Shown piece after piece: positions 16,960 through 25,183 of a DNA stretch of 64,000 bases. Position 1 is the stretch's first letter, and each line of letters opens with the position of its first letter. The notes under the pieces are model-generated. The model saw nothing but the letters and a program-made list of their open reading frames with translations. It was not told the origin of the DNA and did no database searches. The translations under genes and the position numbers were made by a program. The stretch comes from Streptomyces sp. NBC_01317 (GTDB lineage Bacteria; Actinomycetota; Actinomycetes; Streptomycetales; Streptomycetaceae): the NCBI RefSeq assembly GCF_035961655.1, contig NZ_CP108393.1:1-64000 (forward strand), written 5' to 3'.

Positions 16960-19233
16960 GTGGAATTCAAGATTCTGGGTCCGCTGGAAGTCCAGTCCCT
17001 GGACCGTACGCTGGTTCTGGGCGGCTTCAAGCAGCGTGCGGTTCTGGGGAAGTTACTCTTACGGGCCAATCACGTGGTCGCCACCAGCGAGCTGCTGGAC
17101 GCCCTGTGGTCCCAGGAGAGCCGCCCCGTGACGGCCAGGAAGATCATACAGAACGCGGTGTCCGGGCTGCGGGCGGCTCTGTCGCGGCCGCACTCGCTGC
17201 TGGAGGTGCCGGGGGCGCCGGCCCCGGAGCTGCTCACCCGGTCCCCGGGCTACATCCTCCAGGTCGCCCCCGACACCCTTGACGTCTCGCGCTTCGACCG
17301 GCGGGTGGCCGAGGGCCGCAGGCTCCTGGACGCGGGCGAACCGGCCCTGGCGGCCGAGCTGTTGCGCGAGGCGCTGGACGAGTGGCGCGGCCCTGTCCTG
17401 TCGGATCTGGTGGAACAGGGCCTGGACTGGCCGGAGGTGGCGCGGCTGCGGCAGTTGCGGCTCGACGCGATGGAGTACCGCTTCGAGGCGGAGCTGGCCT
17501 GCGGGCGGCACCACGCCGTGCTGGGCGAGCTGGTCTCGCTGGCGGAGTCGGAGCCGCTGCGCGAGCGGCTGTGCGGGCAGTTGATCCTCGCGCTGTACCG
17601 CTGCGGGCGGCAGGCCGAGGCGCTGAGCGTGTTCAGCCGGGTGCGGCTCGAACTGGTCCAGAAGTACGGTCTCGAACCCTCCCGTGACCTCCAGACCCTC
17701 CAGCAGCACATCCTGCACCACGACCCCTCGCTGACGGCGCCCGCCGAGGAGCCGGCGGAGGTGGCGCAGGTGACAGGGATGAGGGGGGCGCCGCTGGGGG
17801 ATGTGCCGCGGCCCGCGGCGGCCGGGCCCGTCCCGGACCCCTCAGGGGCGGATCCCTCCGGGGCGGCGCCGGTGCCGGCCGGGGTGCCCGTCGCGGTGAT
17901 CGGTGGCAAGGACCCCGCTCTCCCGGCGCAGGAGGAGGGCACACCGGCCGCGCGGGCGGCGGGCGGCGGCGCGCCGGCGAACAGGCGCCAGGAGGTGTCC
18001 GTACTGCTGATCCAGACCGGCACCCCGGCGGAGCAGCCGCTGGACGCGGAGCAGCTCAATGCCGCGCTGCACCGGGCGGTGACCCTGGTGGCGCAGTGCG
18101 TCGAGGAGCACGGCGGCACCGTCGTGGGGTCGGTGGGCCATCTCTCCGCGGCGCTGTTCGGGCTGCGGGGGGACCCTTCGGCGGCGTCGCTGGACGCGGT
18201 GCGGGCGGCGCTGGCCGTACGGGAGAGGTTCGGGGACGTGACGGATCTGGCGGTCCGTTCGGTGGTCACCACCGGCGGGGTGCTGGTGCGTGATGTGCCC
18301 GGTGCGCCCGGCGGCGGGGTCTCGGTGGTGGGGGCGCTGCTGGACACGGCGCAGCGCCTGCTGTCCGACGTGCCGCCGGGCAGGGTGTACGTGAGCCGGA
18401 AGGCGGCGGTCGGCACGGACAGCCAGGTGCGCTATGTGCGGGTGCGGGGGAAGGCGGGCATGGTCTTCGATGTGCGGGAGGCCTGCGCCGTCTATCCGCA
18501 GGGGCGCGGGGCGGAGGTTCCGGGCGGTGTCGCGGGCGGGGGGCCGGGGGGTGCGGGGTTCCCGCGGGAACATGAACTGGACATCCTGAACAGTCTGCTG
18601 GCGCACTCCCGGCATCATCGTGTGCCGTGTCTGCTGACGGTCCTGGGCGAGCCGGGGTCGGGCAAGTCCCGGCTGCTGGCGGAGTTCGAGCACCGGATCA
18701 CGCGCAGTCCGGGCGGGGTGCTGGTGCTGCGGCCCTCGGCGCCCGTGAGCGGCGCGGGCACGCTGGCCGGTGCGCTGCTGGACGCGTGGCGGGAGTTCTC
18801 GTCGATTCCCCCCGGCACCTCGCAGGGCGAACTGCTCATGCGTCTGGTGCACGGGACGGCCGGCAGCGGACCGGTGGCGGACCGGTTGCTCCGGGACCTG
18901 GTCGTACCGGACCGTCCGTTGTCGCGCGTGCATCCCCGTCCGGTGATGAACGGCTGGGCGGAGCTGCTGTCCCTGCGGGCGCGGCAGCAGCCGCTGGTGC
19001 TGTGCCTGGACGATCTGCATCTTGCCTCGGACGCGGTGCTGGACTGGGTGGAGGAGCTGGCCACGACGGCTGAGGGCTGCCCCTTGCTGATCGTGGCGTG
19101 CGCGCGGCCCGAGCTGCTGGGCAAGCGCCCGTTCTGGGGGGTGGGGCAGCGCAGCACCAGTACGCTCAGCCTCACCCGGCTCTCCGGGCCGGGCGGGCTG
19201 CCGCTCCAGGCGGTGTCCGGCGGCGAGGCCTAG
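16960..19233 (+). CDS. SARP regulator with cyclase-like and AAA ATPase domains (SARP-LAL type, short)
   Basis: The protein has 757 residues. It begins with a SARP winged helix (VEFKILGPLEV) and a BTAD domain (to about residue 255). A disordered Pro/Ala linker (270-345) follows, then a nucleotide-cyclase-like domain (about 345-510: VSVLLIQTGT..., HGGTVVGSVGHLSAALFG). Last is an AAA ATPase with an intact Walker A (GEPGSGKSRLL, near 562) and Walker B LVLCLDDLH. It stops soon after the ATPase core and lacks the long C-terminal repeats usual for SARP-LAL proteins. Codons 32 and 34 are both TTA (17,053-17,055 and 17,059-17,061), indicating strong bldA dependence. The GTG at 16,960 follows GGGAG at a 5-base spacing. 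It is probably a pathway activator, cotranscribed with the thioesterase. Confidence 0.88.
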   Translation: MEFKILGPLEVQSLDRTLVLGGFKQRAVLGKLLLRANHVVATSELLDALWSQESRPVTARKIIQNAVSGLRAALSRPHSLLEVPGAPAPELLTRSPGYILQVAPDTLDVSRFDRRVAEGRRLLDAGEPALAAELLREALDEWRGPVLSDLVEQGLDWPEVARLRQLRLDAMEYRFEAELACGRHHAVLGELVSLAESEPLRERLCGQLILALYRCGRQAEALSVFSRVRLELVQKYGLEPSRDLQTLQQHILHHDPSLTAPAEEPAEVAQVTGMRGAPLGDVPRPAAAGPVPDPSGADPSGAAPVPAGVPVAVIGGKDPALPAQEEGTPAARAAGGGAPANRRQEVSVLLIQTGTPAEQPLDAEQLNAALHRAVTLVAQCVEEHGGTVVGSVGHLSAALFGLRGDPSAASLDAVRAALAVRERFGDVTDLAVRSVVTTGGVLVRDVPGAPGGGVSVVGALLDTAQRLLSDVPPGRVYVSRKAAVGTDSQVRYVRVRGKAGMVFDVREACAVYPQGRGAEVPGGVAGGGPGGAGFPREHELDILNSLLAHSRHHRVPCLLTVLGEPGSGKSRLLAEFEHRITRSPGGVLVLRPSAPVSGAGTLAGALLDAWREFSSIPPGTSQGELLMRLVHGTAGSGPVADRLLRDLVVPDRPLSRVHPRPVMNGWAELLSLRARQQPLVLCLDDLHLASDAVLDWVEELATTAEGCPLLIVACARPELLGKRPFWGVGQRSTSTLSLTRLSGPGGLPLQAVSGGEA

Positions 19234-19376
19234 GAGTTCCGCCGCGGCCGGGGCCCGTACGGGCGCGGCGGGGGTGGGCGGCCGGGTGTGGCAACCGGCC
19301 GGTCACGGTCTTTCCACGGCCGGCGCGCAGAGCGGCAGGTGGGCACGCGGTGTACGGGACTTGGTTGGCTGCTCGT

Positions 19377-20024
19377 ATGGACAACAGCCGTACGCAGCGC
19401 GAGCACCCCGGCTCCGGGTCCTCGTCGCGGGCCGCCCAGGAGCCCTTCGAGGACGAGGCGACACTCGCCGTGTTCGTCGGCAGGGAGTTCGCCGTGGCCC
19501 TCACCGAGGGGCTGCGCCGGGCGAGGGTCACGTCCCGGACCACGGTGTCCGGTGAGGGTGCTCCCGCTGTCCGCCGTCCTGCCCCGGCTCCTGAGGGGGC
19601 GCCGGGCGGATCCCTGCTGGCGGAGTACTCCGGGGCGATCCTGCGCCGTTTCGAGCGGAACCTGCTGGCCGTTCCCGCGCCGGGCGTGCTGGCGCACCGC
19701 GGGACACGGGTGTCGGTGGCGCGGTGGGCGGGGCGGGTGCTGGCCGCCGCGGGCCGGACCCCGTGTCCGGGGGGCGGGGACGTGCCGCCCTTCCCCCGGG
19801 GCGCGGCCTCCCAGCACGCGGTCGCGATATCCCTGCTGATCGAGTCGGCGGCGCACACGCTGCCGCCCCAGGCGCCGCGGTGCCTGGAGGTGATCCGGGC
19901 ACTGGCCCGCGCCGGCGGGCCGGCCGGGGCGGGCGGCACCGGGGCGGGCGGCACCGGGGCGGGCGGCACCGGGGCGGCGCGGGTGGTGCGGGCCGGGCCG
20001 TCTCTTTCGGATCTTGCCGGCTGA
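19377..20024 (+). CDS. Hypothetical protein with C-terminal Gly/Ala/Thr repeat
   Basis: The protein has 215 residues and I do not recognise its family. The middle is mildly amphipathic (LLAEYSGAILRRFERNLLAV, later a run of aliphatic residues), and the C-terminal region contains three copies of a GAGGT pentapeptide from a 15-bp tandem repeat (about 19,930-19,975). The ATG at 19,377 lacks a strong ribosome-binding site. It follows the second SARP gene by 143 bp and converges with the third, so it lies among the regulators. It may be real but cluster-unrelated; the opposite-strand frame is longer but looks like a shadow. Confidence 0.45.
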   Translation: MDNSRTQREHPGSGSSSRAAQEPFEDEATLAVFVGREFAVALTEGLRRARVTSRTTVSGEGAPAVRRPAPAPEGAPGGSLLAEYSGAILRRFERNLLAVPAPGVLAHRGTRVSVARWAGRVLAAAGRTPCPGGGDVPPFPRGAASQHAVAISLLIESAAHTLPPQAPRCLEVIRALARAGGPAGAGGTGAGGTGAGGTGAARVVRAGPSLSDLAG

Positions 20025-20123
20025 GGCCGCGTTGTCCGGGGCGGGGGGTGCCTCCCGCGCCCCGGGCCGCGGGGGGGGCGTCGCGGGGCGGGGGGCCTGC
20101 CCGTAGCGGACGCGGGGGGGGCA

Positions 20124-20161
20124 GGTCCGCCAGCGCGGCGCGTGCGGGGCGCTGGCGGACC
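20124..20161. terminator. Terminator-like hairpin
   Basis: A perfect 13-bp inverted repeat (20124-20136 with 20149-20161) has a 12-base loop. It lies 100 bp past the stop of the hypothetical gene and before the palindromic mobile element. Confidence 0.6.
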
Positions 20162-20197
20162 GCAGGGCGCTTCGCGGATGTCTTCGCGGATGTCCTG

Positions 20198-20367
20198 GGG
20201 GTGTCCGCGAAGTGGCGTCGTCCGCCCGCAGGGCGGGGCCCGCGGCGTCCGGTGCGTGCGATCGCGAGGCGGAGGACCGGGCGTGTACCGGAGGTACTCG
20301 CCCGGTCCGGCAACGCGGCGAGCGCGTGCCAGGCGCCGCGTGCCGGACGCCGCTTCGCGGACACGCC
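20198..20367. mobile_element. MITE-like palindromic element, copy 1 (full length)
   Basis: This is a non-coding element of 170 bp. Its ends are inverted repeats built on GTGTCCGCGAAG (left at 20,201; right arm ending in CTTCGCGGACAC at 20,364). The interior holds a second hairpin at 20274-20308 (10-bp outer stem, 5-bp inner stem, GGA loop). It is homologous along its length to 55,181-55,352, and a shortened inverted copy lies at 27,656-27,722. Its right end abuts CTAG (20,368-20,371), which forms the stop codon of the third SARP gene. With no open frame of its own, it would need a transposase supplied in trans. Confidence 0.65.
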
Positions 20368-22572
20368 CTAGGCGACCACTGCTGCCCGGCCCGATATGAG
20401 GAGGCATTCGAGAAGCTGGTCGAGGGCGTCGTCGGCGACCGGGCCGAGGCTGATGGTCATCGCCTGCGGGCGGCCGGCGGCCCAGCCGGGGCGGCGTGCG
20501 AGAAGCCTGGCGTCGGCGCCGACGACGTTCAGCAGCGGCAGGTCGGCGCGCGGGTCGGCCAGTTCCTCGACCAGTTCGAGCAGCGGTTCGTCGGCGCGCT
20601 CGAGATCGTCCCAGATCACCACGAGGGGGTGTTTGGCCGCGGCCAGGGCGAGGAAGTCCCGCCAGGCGCCCAGGACCGCGCGCCGTACCGGGCCACGCGC
20701 GTAGATCAGCGGGCCCAGGGCGGCCAGCAGGGCGGCCCGGGTCTCCTGGTCGTCGGTGAGCCCGGCGAGGGCCGTGTCGAGTTTGGCCGAGGCGGATCCG
20801 GGGGTGTCGCCCGGGCCGGTCCCGGCGTAGGAGGCGAGCATCTGGGCCGGCGCGGACATGCCGCCGCGCGAGGGGGCGACGGTGCCGGTCAGTACCCGTA
20901 CGGGCTCGGTGGTGCCGGTCCGCACCAGGCGCTGGAACTCCAGCAGCAGGCGGGCCTTGCGGCCGGGCGGGCCGAGGACGGTCACCAGGTGCGGGGTGGA
21001 GCGGTGCCGGGTCCTGAGCAGGACGGCCCGCATCAGGTCGAGTTCGCACTCGCGGTCGCCGGCCGAGGTCCCGCACTGGTTGGTGAAGCCGTCGCCGACG
21101 GCCATCAGCTTCCAGGGGGCCGTGCCGGTGCCGGTGCCGCGGTAGGTGATGCGGCCATCGGTCAGCCGGCGGGTGGCCTCGCAGACATGGACCTCCCCCG
21201 CGGGGACCATGCCCAGCGCCGTGCGGCAGTCGTCGACGAGATGGCCGCCGATCCACGGCGGGGTCACACCGGCACCGGGCCAGCGGCAGACGACGACCTG
21301 CCCGGTGGAGACCGCGCCGTGCGCGGAGAGCGCCTCCCCCGTGGAGTGCAGGGTGTCCGCGGCGATGGCCAGGCAGTCGCGTACGGCCGCGGCGGCCCGT
21401 ACCGCGCGCACCGCGCCCGCGTTCGCCGGGGTGTCGGTGGCGGTGTCCTCGAAGAGGCCGAGCAGGACGGAGCCCAGCGCCGAGGCGACGATGCCGCCCT
21501 CCGCCTCGATCTTCTCGCGGGCGAGCTGGGTCACCGCGTCCAGGACCCGGTCGACGTCCTCCGGTGGCAGGGTGCCGAACTCGGGTCCGAGCCCGAAGCG
21601 CAGCAGGAGCACACTGGCCTGCCGGTACTCGCCCGGCAAGGCGGCGCGTGCCGCCGTGGGCTCGGCCGTGTGCGGGGAGGGGGGCGCGATGTGCTGCCGC
21701 GGGGGCGGGGTGTGCTGCGCGGGCGGTCCGGGCCGGGGGGGCCGTGCCGTCTGCCCGGGCGGGGGGAGCTGGGTCTGCCCGGGGCGGGGGAGCTGGGCGG
21801 TGCGGGGCAGGTCCAGTGCCGGGTCCTGGGTGAGGACGGCCCGCTGGAGCTGCTGGAGTTCGGGGCTGGGCTCCAGGCCGAGGCCCTCGACCAGGGCCTC
21901 CCGTACCCTCCCGTACACGGCGAGGGCGTCGGCCTGCCGGCCGCAGCGGTAGAAGGCGAGCATGAGCTGGCGCGAGGCGCGCTCGCGCAGGGGCTCGGCC
22001 TCGACCAGTGCCTTGAGTTCGTGGAGCACGCTCTGGTGGCCGCCGCAGGCCAGCTCCGCCTCGAAGCAGTCCTCCATGACGTCGAGGCGTTTTTTCTGGA
22101 TGGAGGTGACCTCGGCCCAGTAGGTGCCCTCCTCGGCGAGATCGGCGAGCACCGGGCCGCGCCAGAGCGCGAGTGCCTCGGTCAGCAGGTCGCGTGCGGC
22201 GGCCGGGCGGCCGGCGGCCAGGGCCACCCGGCCCTCGGCGACCCGCTGCTGGAAGACCAGGAGATCGACCTGCTCGGGCCGTACCCGCAGCATGTACCCG
22301 GGGTACCAGGTCAGCAGTTCGGGGGCCGGCTCGCCGGGGGACAGCCCGGCGAGGACTCCGCGCAGCCGCCAGATCGCGTTCTGGAGGATCTTCCGCGCGG
22401 TCATGGGCGCGTCGTCGGCCGGCCAGAGCGCTCCGAGTAACCGGCTGGTGGAGACCACCTCGTTGGCGTGGAGGAGGAGGTAGGCGAGAGCGGATCGCTG
22501 CCTTATACCGCCGAGTTCCACCAAGCCGTGATCATCATTGACTTCCAACGCGCCCAGAACACGAAATCGCAT
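20368..22572 (-). CDS. SARP regulator with cyclase-like and degenerate AAA domains
   Basis: The protein has 734 residues and the same layout as the SARP at 16,960: winged helix (MRFRVLGALEV), BTAD to about residue 250, a Pro-rich linker (about 265-310), a cyclase-like domain, then an AAA region. The Walker A position reads GPPGRKARLL, lacking the Gly-Lys-Ser/Thr core, so ATP binding is doubtful, while a Walker B-like VVIWDDLE remains. Codon 45 is TTA (22,440-22,438). It ends right after the AAA core at a TAG that is part of the CTAG next to the MITE-like element. It is probably an activator or a partner of the paralogous SARP. It lies 240 bp upstream-adjacent to the aminotransferase stop on the same strand. 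Confidence 0.87.
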   Translation of the reverse strand: MRFRVLGALEVNDDHGLVELGGIRQRSALAYLLLHANEVVSTSRLLGALWPADDAPMTARKILQNAIWRLRGVLAGLSPGEPAPELLTWYPGYMLRVRPEQVDLLVFQQRVAEGRVALAAGRPAAARDLLTEALALWRGPVLADLAEEGTYWAEVTSIQKKRLDVMEDCFEAELACGGHQSVLHELKALVEAEPLRERASRQLMLAFYRCGRQADALAVYGRVREALVEGLGLEPSPELQQLQRAVLTQDPALDLPRTAQLPRPGQTQLPPPGQTARPPRPGPPAQHTPPPRQHIAPPSPHTAEPTAARAALPGEYRQASVLLLRFGLGPEFGTLPPEDVDRVLDAVTQLAREKIEAEGGIVASALGSVLLGLFEDTATDTPANAGAVRAVRAAAAVRDCLAIAADTLHSTGEALSAHGAVSTGQVVVCRWPGAGVTPPWIGGHLVDDCRTALGMVPAGEVHVCEATRRLTDGRITYRGTGTGTAPWKLMAVGDGFTNQCGTSAGDRECELDLMRAVLLRTRHRSTPHLVTVLGPPGRKARLLLEFQRLVRTGTTEPVRVLTGTVAPSRGGMSAPAQMLASYAGTGPGDTPGSASAKLDTALAGLTDDQETRAALLAALGPLIYARGPVRRAVLGAWRDFLALAAAKHPLVVIWDDLERADEPLLELVEELADPRADLPLLNVVGADARLLARRPGWAAGRPQAMTISLGPVADDALDQLLECLLISGRAAVVA

Positions 22573-22812
22573 GAACTCCCCCGTTCAATGGCCACCGGCC
22601 ATGGTGATTGTCATGGCCCCGGCATGGTTCCGGTCTGCTGCCGGAATTCCGGTTTTGATTTGTCAAGCGGGCGCGGCCCCTGATGATCTTTCAGTTCTGT
22701 ACGCTGAAGAATCCTCACAGGAGTCGCGCCCGTGCCCGCATCATCGCTGACCATCCCCTGCCTTGACCAGGTCTTTAATCCGAATGCCACGCCCGGGGGT
22801 GGGCCGGTGGGC
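22573..22812. promoter_or_regulatory. Promoter region of the third SARP gene
   Basis: This is the 240-bp gap between the aminotransferase stop and the SARP start, both on the minus strand. It is more AT-rich than its surroundings (about 22,640-22,720) and so probably holds the SARP promoter. No operator was identified. Confidence 0.35.
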
Positions 22813-24408
22813 TCAGGGCGCGGTCAGTGCTTCGCCCGCGCCGGCCCGCAGCAGCTCGCACACGTCGCGCAGCCCGGTGTCGAGCTGGGCGATCTCGGCG
22901 TCGGTCAGCTCGACGGAGGGCTCGAAGCGCAGGGTGTTGAGCGCGCTCGCGGTGGGGAACGTACGCACCCGGTGGCGGCGCAGGAGGTGTCCGGCCAGGA
23001 CGTAGCCGAAGAAACCGCCGCCCGCGATCTCCCGGACCACCGGTGAGGAGGACCCCGACTGGTCGAGGAATTCCAGGCCCAGCATCAGGCCCCGGCCCCG
23101 GACGTCGGCGACGACGTCGGGGAAGTCCGCCCGTACGCCGTCCAGTGCGGCGCGCAGCGCGGCTCCCCGCTCCTGGGCGACGCGGTAGACCCGTCCGCCG
23201 TCGGCCTCCAGCAGTTCGAGGACCTTGAGGGCGATGTGACAGGAGAAGCTGTCCTTGGCGAAGGTCGAGCTGTGGACGATCTCGAATTCCTTCCGGTAGT
23301 ACTTCTCGCGCACCAGCATCACGGATGTCTTGGCGATACCGCCGCCCAGTGTTTTGGCGAGGGTGAAATAGTCGCCGCGCAGTCCGAGGGGGGCACTGGC
23401 GAGGAGTGTCCCGGTCCTGCCCATTCCGCTCTGGATCTCGTCGACGACAAGGGGGCAGCCGATCGACTCGCAGAACTGCTGGATTTCCTCGGCGAATTCG
23501 CGGGAGAGCACGCGGATTCCGCCCTCGCCCTGGATGGGTTCCACCAGGAAGGCGCAGAAGACCGGGAACTCCCGTTCGGTGAGGGTGACCTGGCCGTCGA
23601 CGGCCCGCGCGCCGAGGAGGACGCCCCGTTCCTTGGCGTGCACCTGCTTGAGGACGTCGGGCCGGTCCTGGGGGACGAACCGGGCCTGGGCGGCGAGCGA
23701 CCGGAAGGGGGCGCGGTACCCCTCGTTGTGGGTGAGCTGCACGCTCGCCGCGAGCTTGCCGTGGAATCCGCCCTCCAGTGCCAGGAACAGCGGTGGCCTG
23801 GCGGTCTGCTCGGCGTTGCGCCGGGCGAGTTCGGCCTCCAGCAGGGCGAAGGCCTCGCGGGGGTCCGCCGGGGCGGTGAGACCCAGGCGTTCCAGGGTGT
23901 GCCCGGCGAGGACGGCGGTGCCGTCGGCGACCGCGGTGCGCGCGGTCTCGTTGTGTGCGCGGATCTCCTCCAGGAGGGCGGCGGTGCGCATCCCCCGGTC
24001 CAGTTCGGCGTGTTTGACCGCCGCCTCGACCGCTTCCGCGCCGCTGTTGGCGAATACCGCGAAATACGGTTCCTCGGTGGCCAGTTCCCGGTGGATGATC
24101 CGGTTCAGCTCGGCGGCGAGGGCGTTGGCGTAGGGGTGGCTGGAGAACTGGGCGTGCACGGGGGTGTCGCCGTCGAGCAGTTCCCGCGCCCTTGCGACGA
24201 TCTCGGGGCGGTTGTGCCCGAGCAGGACGGATCCGTAGCCGCCCGCGAAGTCGGCGACGGGTATCTCGCCGCCCTCGCCGTCCCGTTGGTAGAGGGTATT
24301 GCCCTTCGCGCGGACGTATTCGACGGCCAGGCCGGCACCGGCGAGCACTTCGCGGAGAAAAGGTTCGGCCAGTTCTCTGGACGGGGTTGCGGTGTTGGTG
24401 TGATCCAT
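22813..24408 (-). CDS. Class III (omega-type) PLP aminotransferase
   Basis: The protein has 531 residues, longer than the usual 430-460 because of an inserted segment around residues 140-200. PLP-binding features of fold type I class III enzymes are present: GSVLLGHNRPEI near the N-terminus, ANSGAEAVEAAVKHA, the Asp in VVDEIQSGMGRTG that pairs with the pyridine nitrogen, and the Schiff-base Lys in LAKTLGGG (Lys352). The cluster context (terminal thioester reductase) indicates that the substrate is the released polyketide aldehyde, converted to the primary amine that cyclises to an imine, as for CpkG in coelimycin biosynthesis. It is divergent from the flavin reductase, and an array of 11-bp-spaced heptamers lies 23 bp upstream. 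The ATG at 24,408 has no clear ribosome-binding site, so a short or leaderless transcript is possible. Confidence 0.9.
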   Translation of the reverse strand: MDHTNTATPSRELAEPFLREVLAGAGLAVEYVRAKGNTLYQRDGEGGEIPVADFAGGYGSVLLGHNRPEIVARARELLDGDTPVHAQFSSHPYANALAAELNRIIHRELATEEPYFAVFANSGAEAVEAAVKHAELDRGMRTAALLEEIRAHNETARTAVADGTAVLAGHTLERLGLTAPADPREAFALLEAELARRNAEQTARPPLFLALEGGFHGKLAASVQLTHNEGYRAPFRSLAAQARFVPQDRPDVLKQVHAKERGVLLGARAVDGQVTLTEREFPVFCAFLVEPIQGEGGIRVLSREFAEEIQQFCESIGCPLVVDEIQSGMGRTGTLLASAPLGLRGDYFTLAKTLGGGIAKTSVMLVREKYYRKEFEIVHSSTFAKDSFSCHIALKVLELLEADGGRVYRVAQERGAALRAALDGVRADFPDVVADVRGRGLMLGLEFLDQSGSSSPVVREIAGGGFFGYVLAGHLLRRHRVRTFPTASALNTLRFEPSVELTDAEIAQLDTGLRDVCELLRAGAGEALTAP

Positions 24409-24430
24409 GCACCACAGGGTGCTCGCGTCC

Positions 24431-24505
24431 GGTCAACCAGCGGTCACCGCGGGGTCATCCGCGAGGGGTACGGGCAGGTGGCGCGGCGGTTACCCGGGGG
24501 TGGGA
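24431..24505. promoter_or_regulatory. Candidate SARP operator: heptamer direct repeats at 11-bp spacing
   Basis: This lies in the divergent aminotransferase/flavin-reductase promoter region. Three heptamers, GGTCAAC (24,431), GGTCACC (24,442) and GGTCATC (24,453), are spaced exactly 11 bp apart. A second, weaker set, GGTGGCG (24,477), GGTTACC (24,488) and GGTGGGA (24,499), has the same spacing. SARP proteins bind heptamer direct repeats with this helical-turn spacing, so these are likely targets of one of the three SARPs. Confidence 0.55.
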
Positions 24506-24625
24506 GACGGCGGGGCCGGCGCGGGTACGTTGAAGGCCACCGGCCGGCGGGACCCAGGGACAACCACGCGATACCCACGGATGGCACGTGATGTGCGCTG
24601 CTCAAAATACCTCGGAGAGGGTGGC

Positions 24626-25183
24626 ATGAATTCCGCGTCCACTGAACTCGATCCCGCGGCCGTGCGTCCGGGGCCACAGCCGGTGCAACCCGTCCGGCTC
24701 AGGGAAGTGATGTCCCGCTTCGCGACCGGTGTCACGGTGATCACCGTGGGGGGCGAGCACGTGCACGCCATGACCGCGAACGCGTTCAGTTCGGTCTCCC
24801 TCGATCCGCCGTCGGTGCTGTGCAGTGTGAGCCACGGCGCGGTGATGCACGGCGCGCTGGCCTCCGCGGGCCGCTTCGCCGTCAACATACTCGGCGTGCG
24901 GCAGGAGCCCCTGGCGCGGCATTTCGCCGACAAGCACCGCACGCTGGGGGCGGCCCAGTTCGAGGGGGTGGCGTGGGAGGCCGGGAAACACACCGGGGCG
25001 GCCCTGCTGGGCGGTTCGGTGGCCTGGCTGGAGTGCGAGCTGAGCGACTCGCACGTCTTCGGCGACCACACCATCTTCATCGGGACGGTCCTGGCGGCCG
25101 GCCGGGGCAGCGGCGAGGACGGGCTGCTCTTCGTCGACGGCCGCTTCGGCAGGCCCGACCCGGCCCCGGCCCCGGGCCACTAG
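24626..25183 (+). CDS. Flavin reductase (two-component monooxygenase partner)
   Basis: The protein has 185 residues with the flavin-reductase-like split barrel of the HpaC/ActVB family. The N-terminal FATGVTVITV is the family's hallmark strand, followed by MTANAFSSVSLDPPSVLCSV (flavin contact region) and, near the C-terminus, a G-D-H-T-I-F-I-G strand. It should use NAD(P)H to reduce free FMN or FAD for the two acyl-CoA-dehydrogenase-fold oxygenases in this cluster. The ATG at 24,626 follows GGAGAGG. Its TAG stop is part of the CTAG into which the IS element at 25,184 inserted, and the insertion left the reading frame and stop unchanged. Confidence 0.9.
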   Translation: MNSASTELDPAAVRPGPQPVQPVRLREVMSRFATGVTVITVGGEHVHAMTANAFSSVSLDPPSVLCSVSHGAVMHGALASAGRFAVNILGVRQEPLARHFADKHRTLGAAQFEGVAWEAGKHTGAALLGGSVAWLECELSDSHVFGDHTIFIGTVLAAGRGSGEDGLLFVDGRFGRPDPAPAPGH

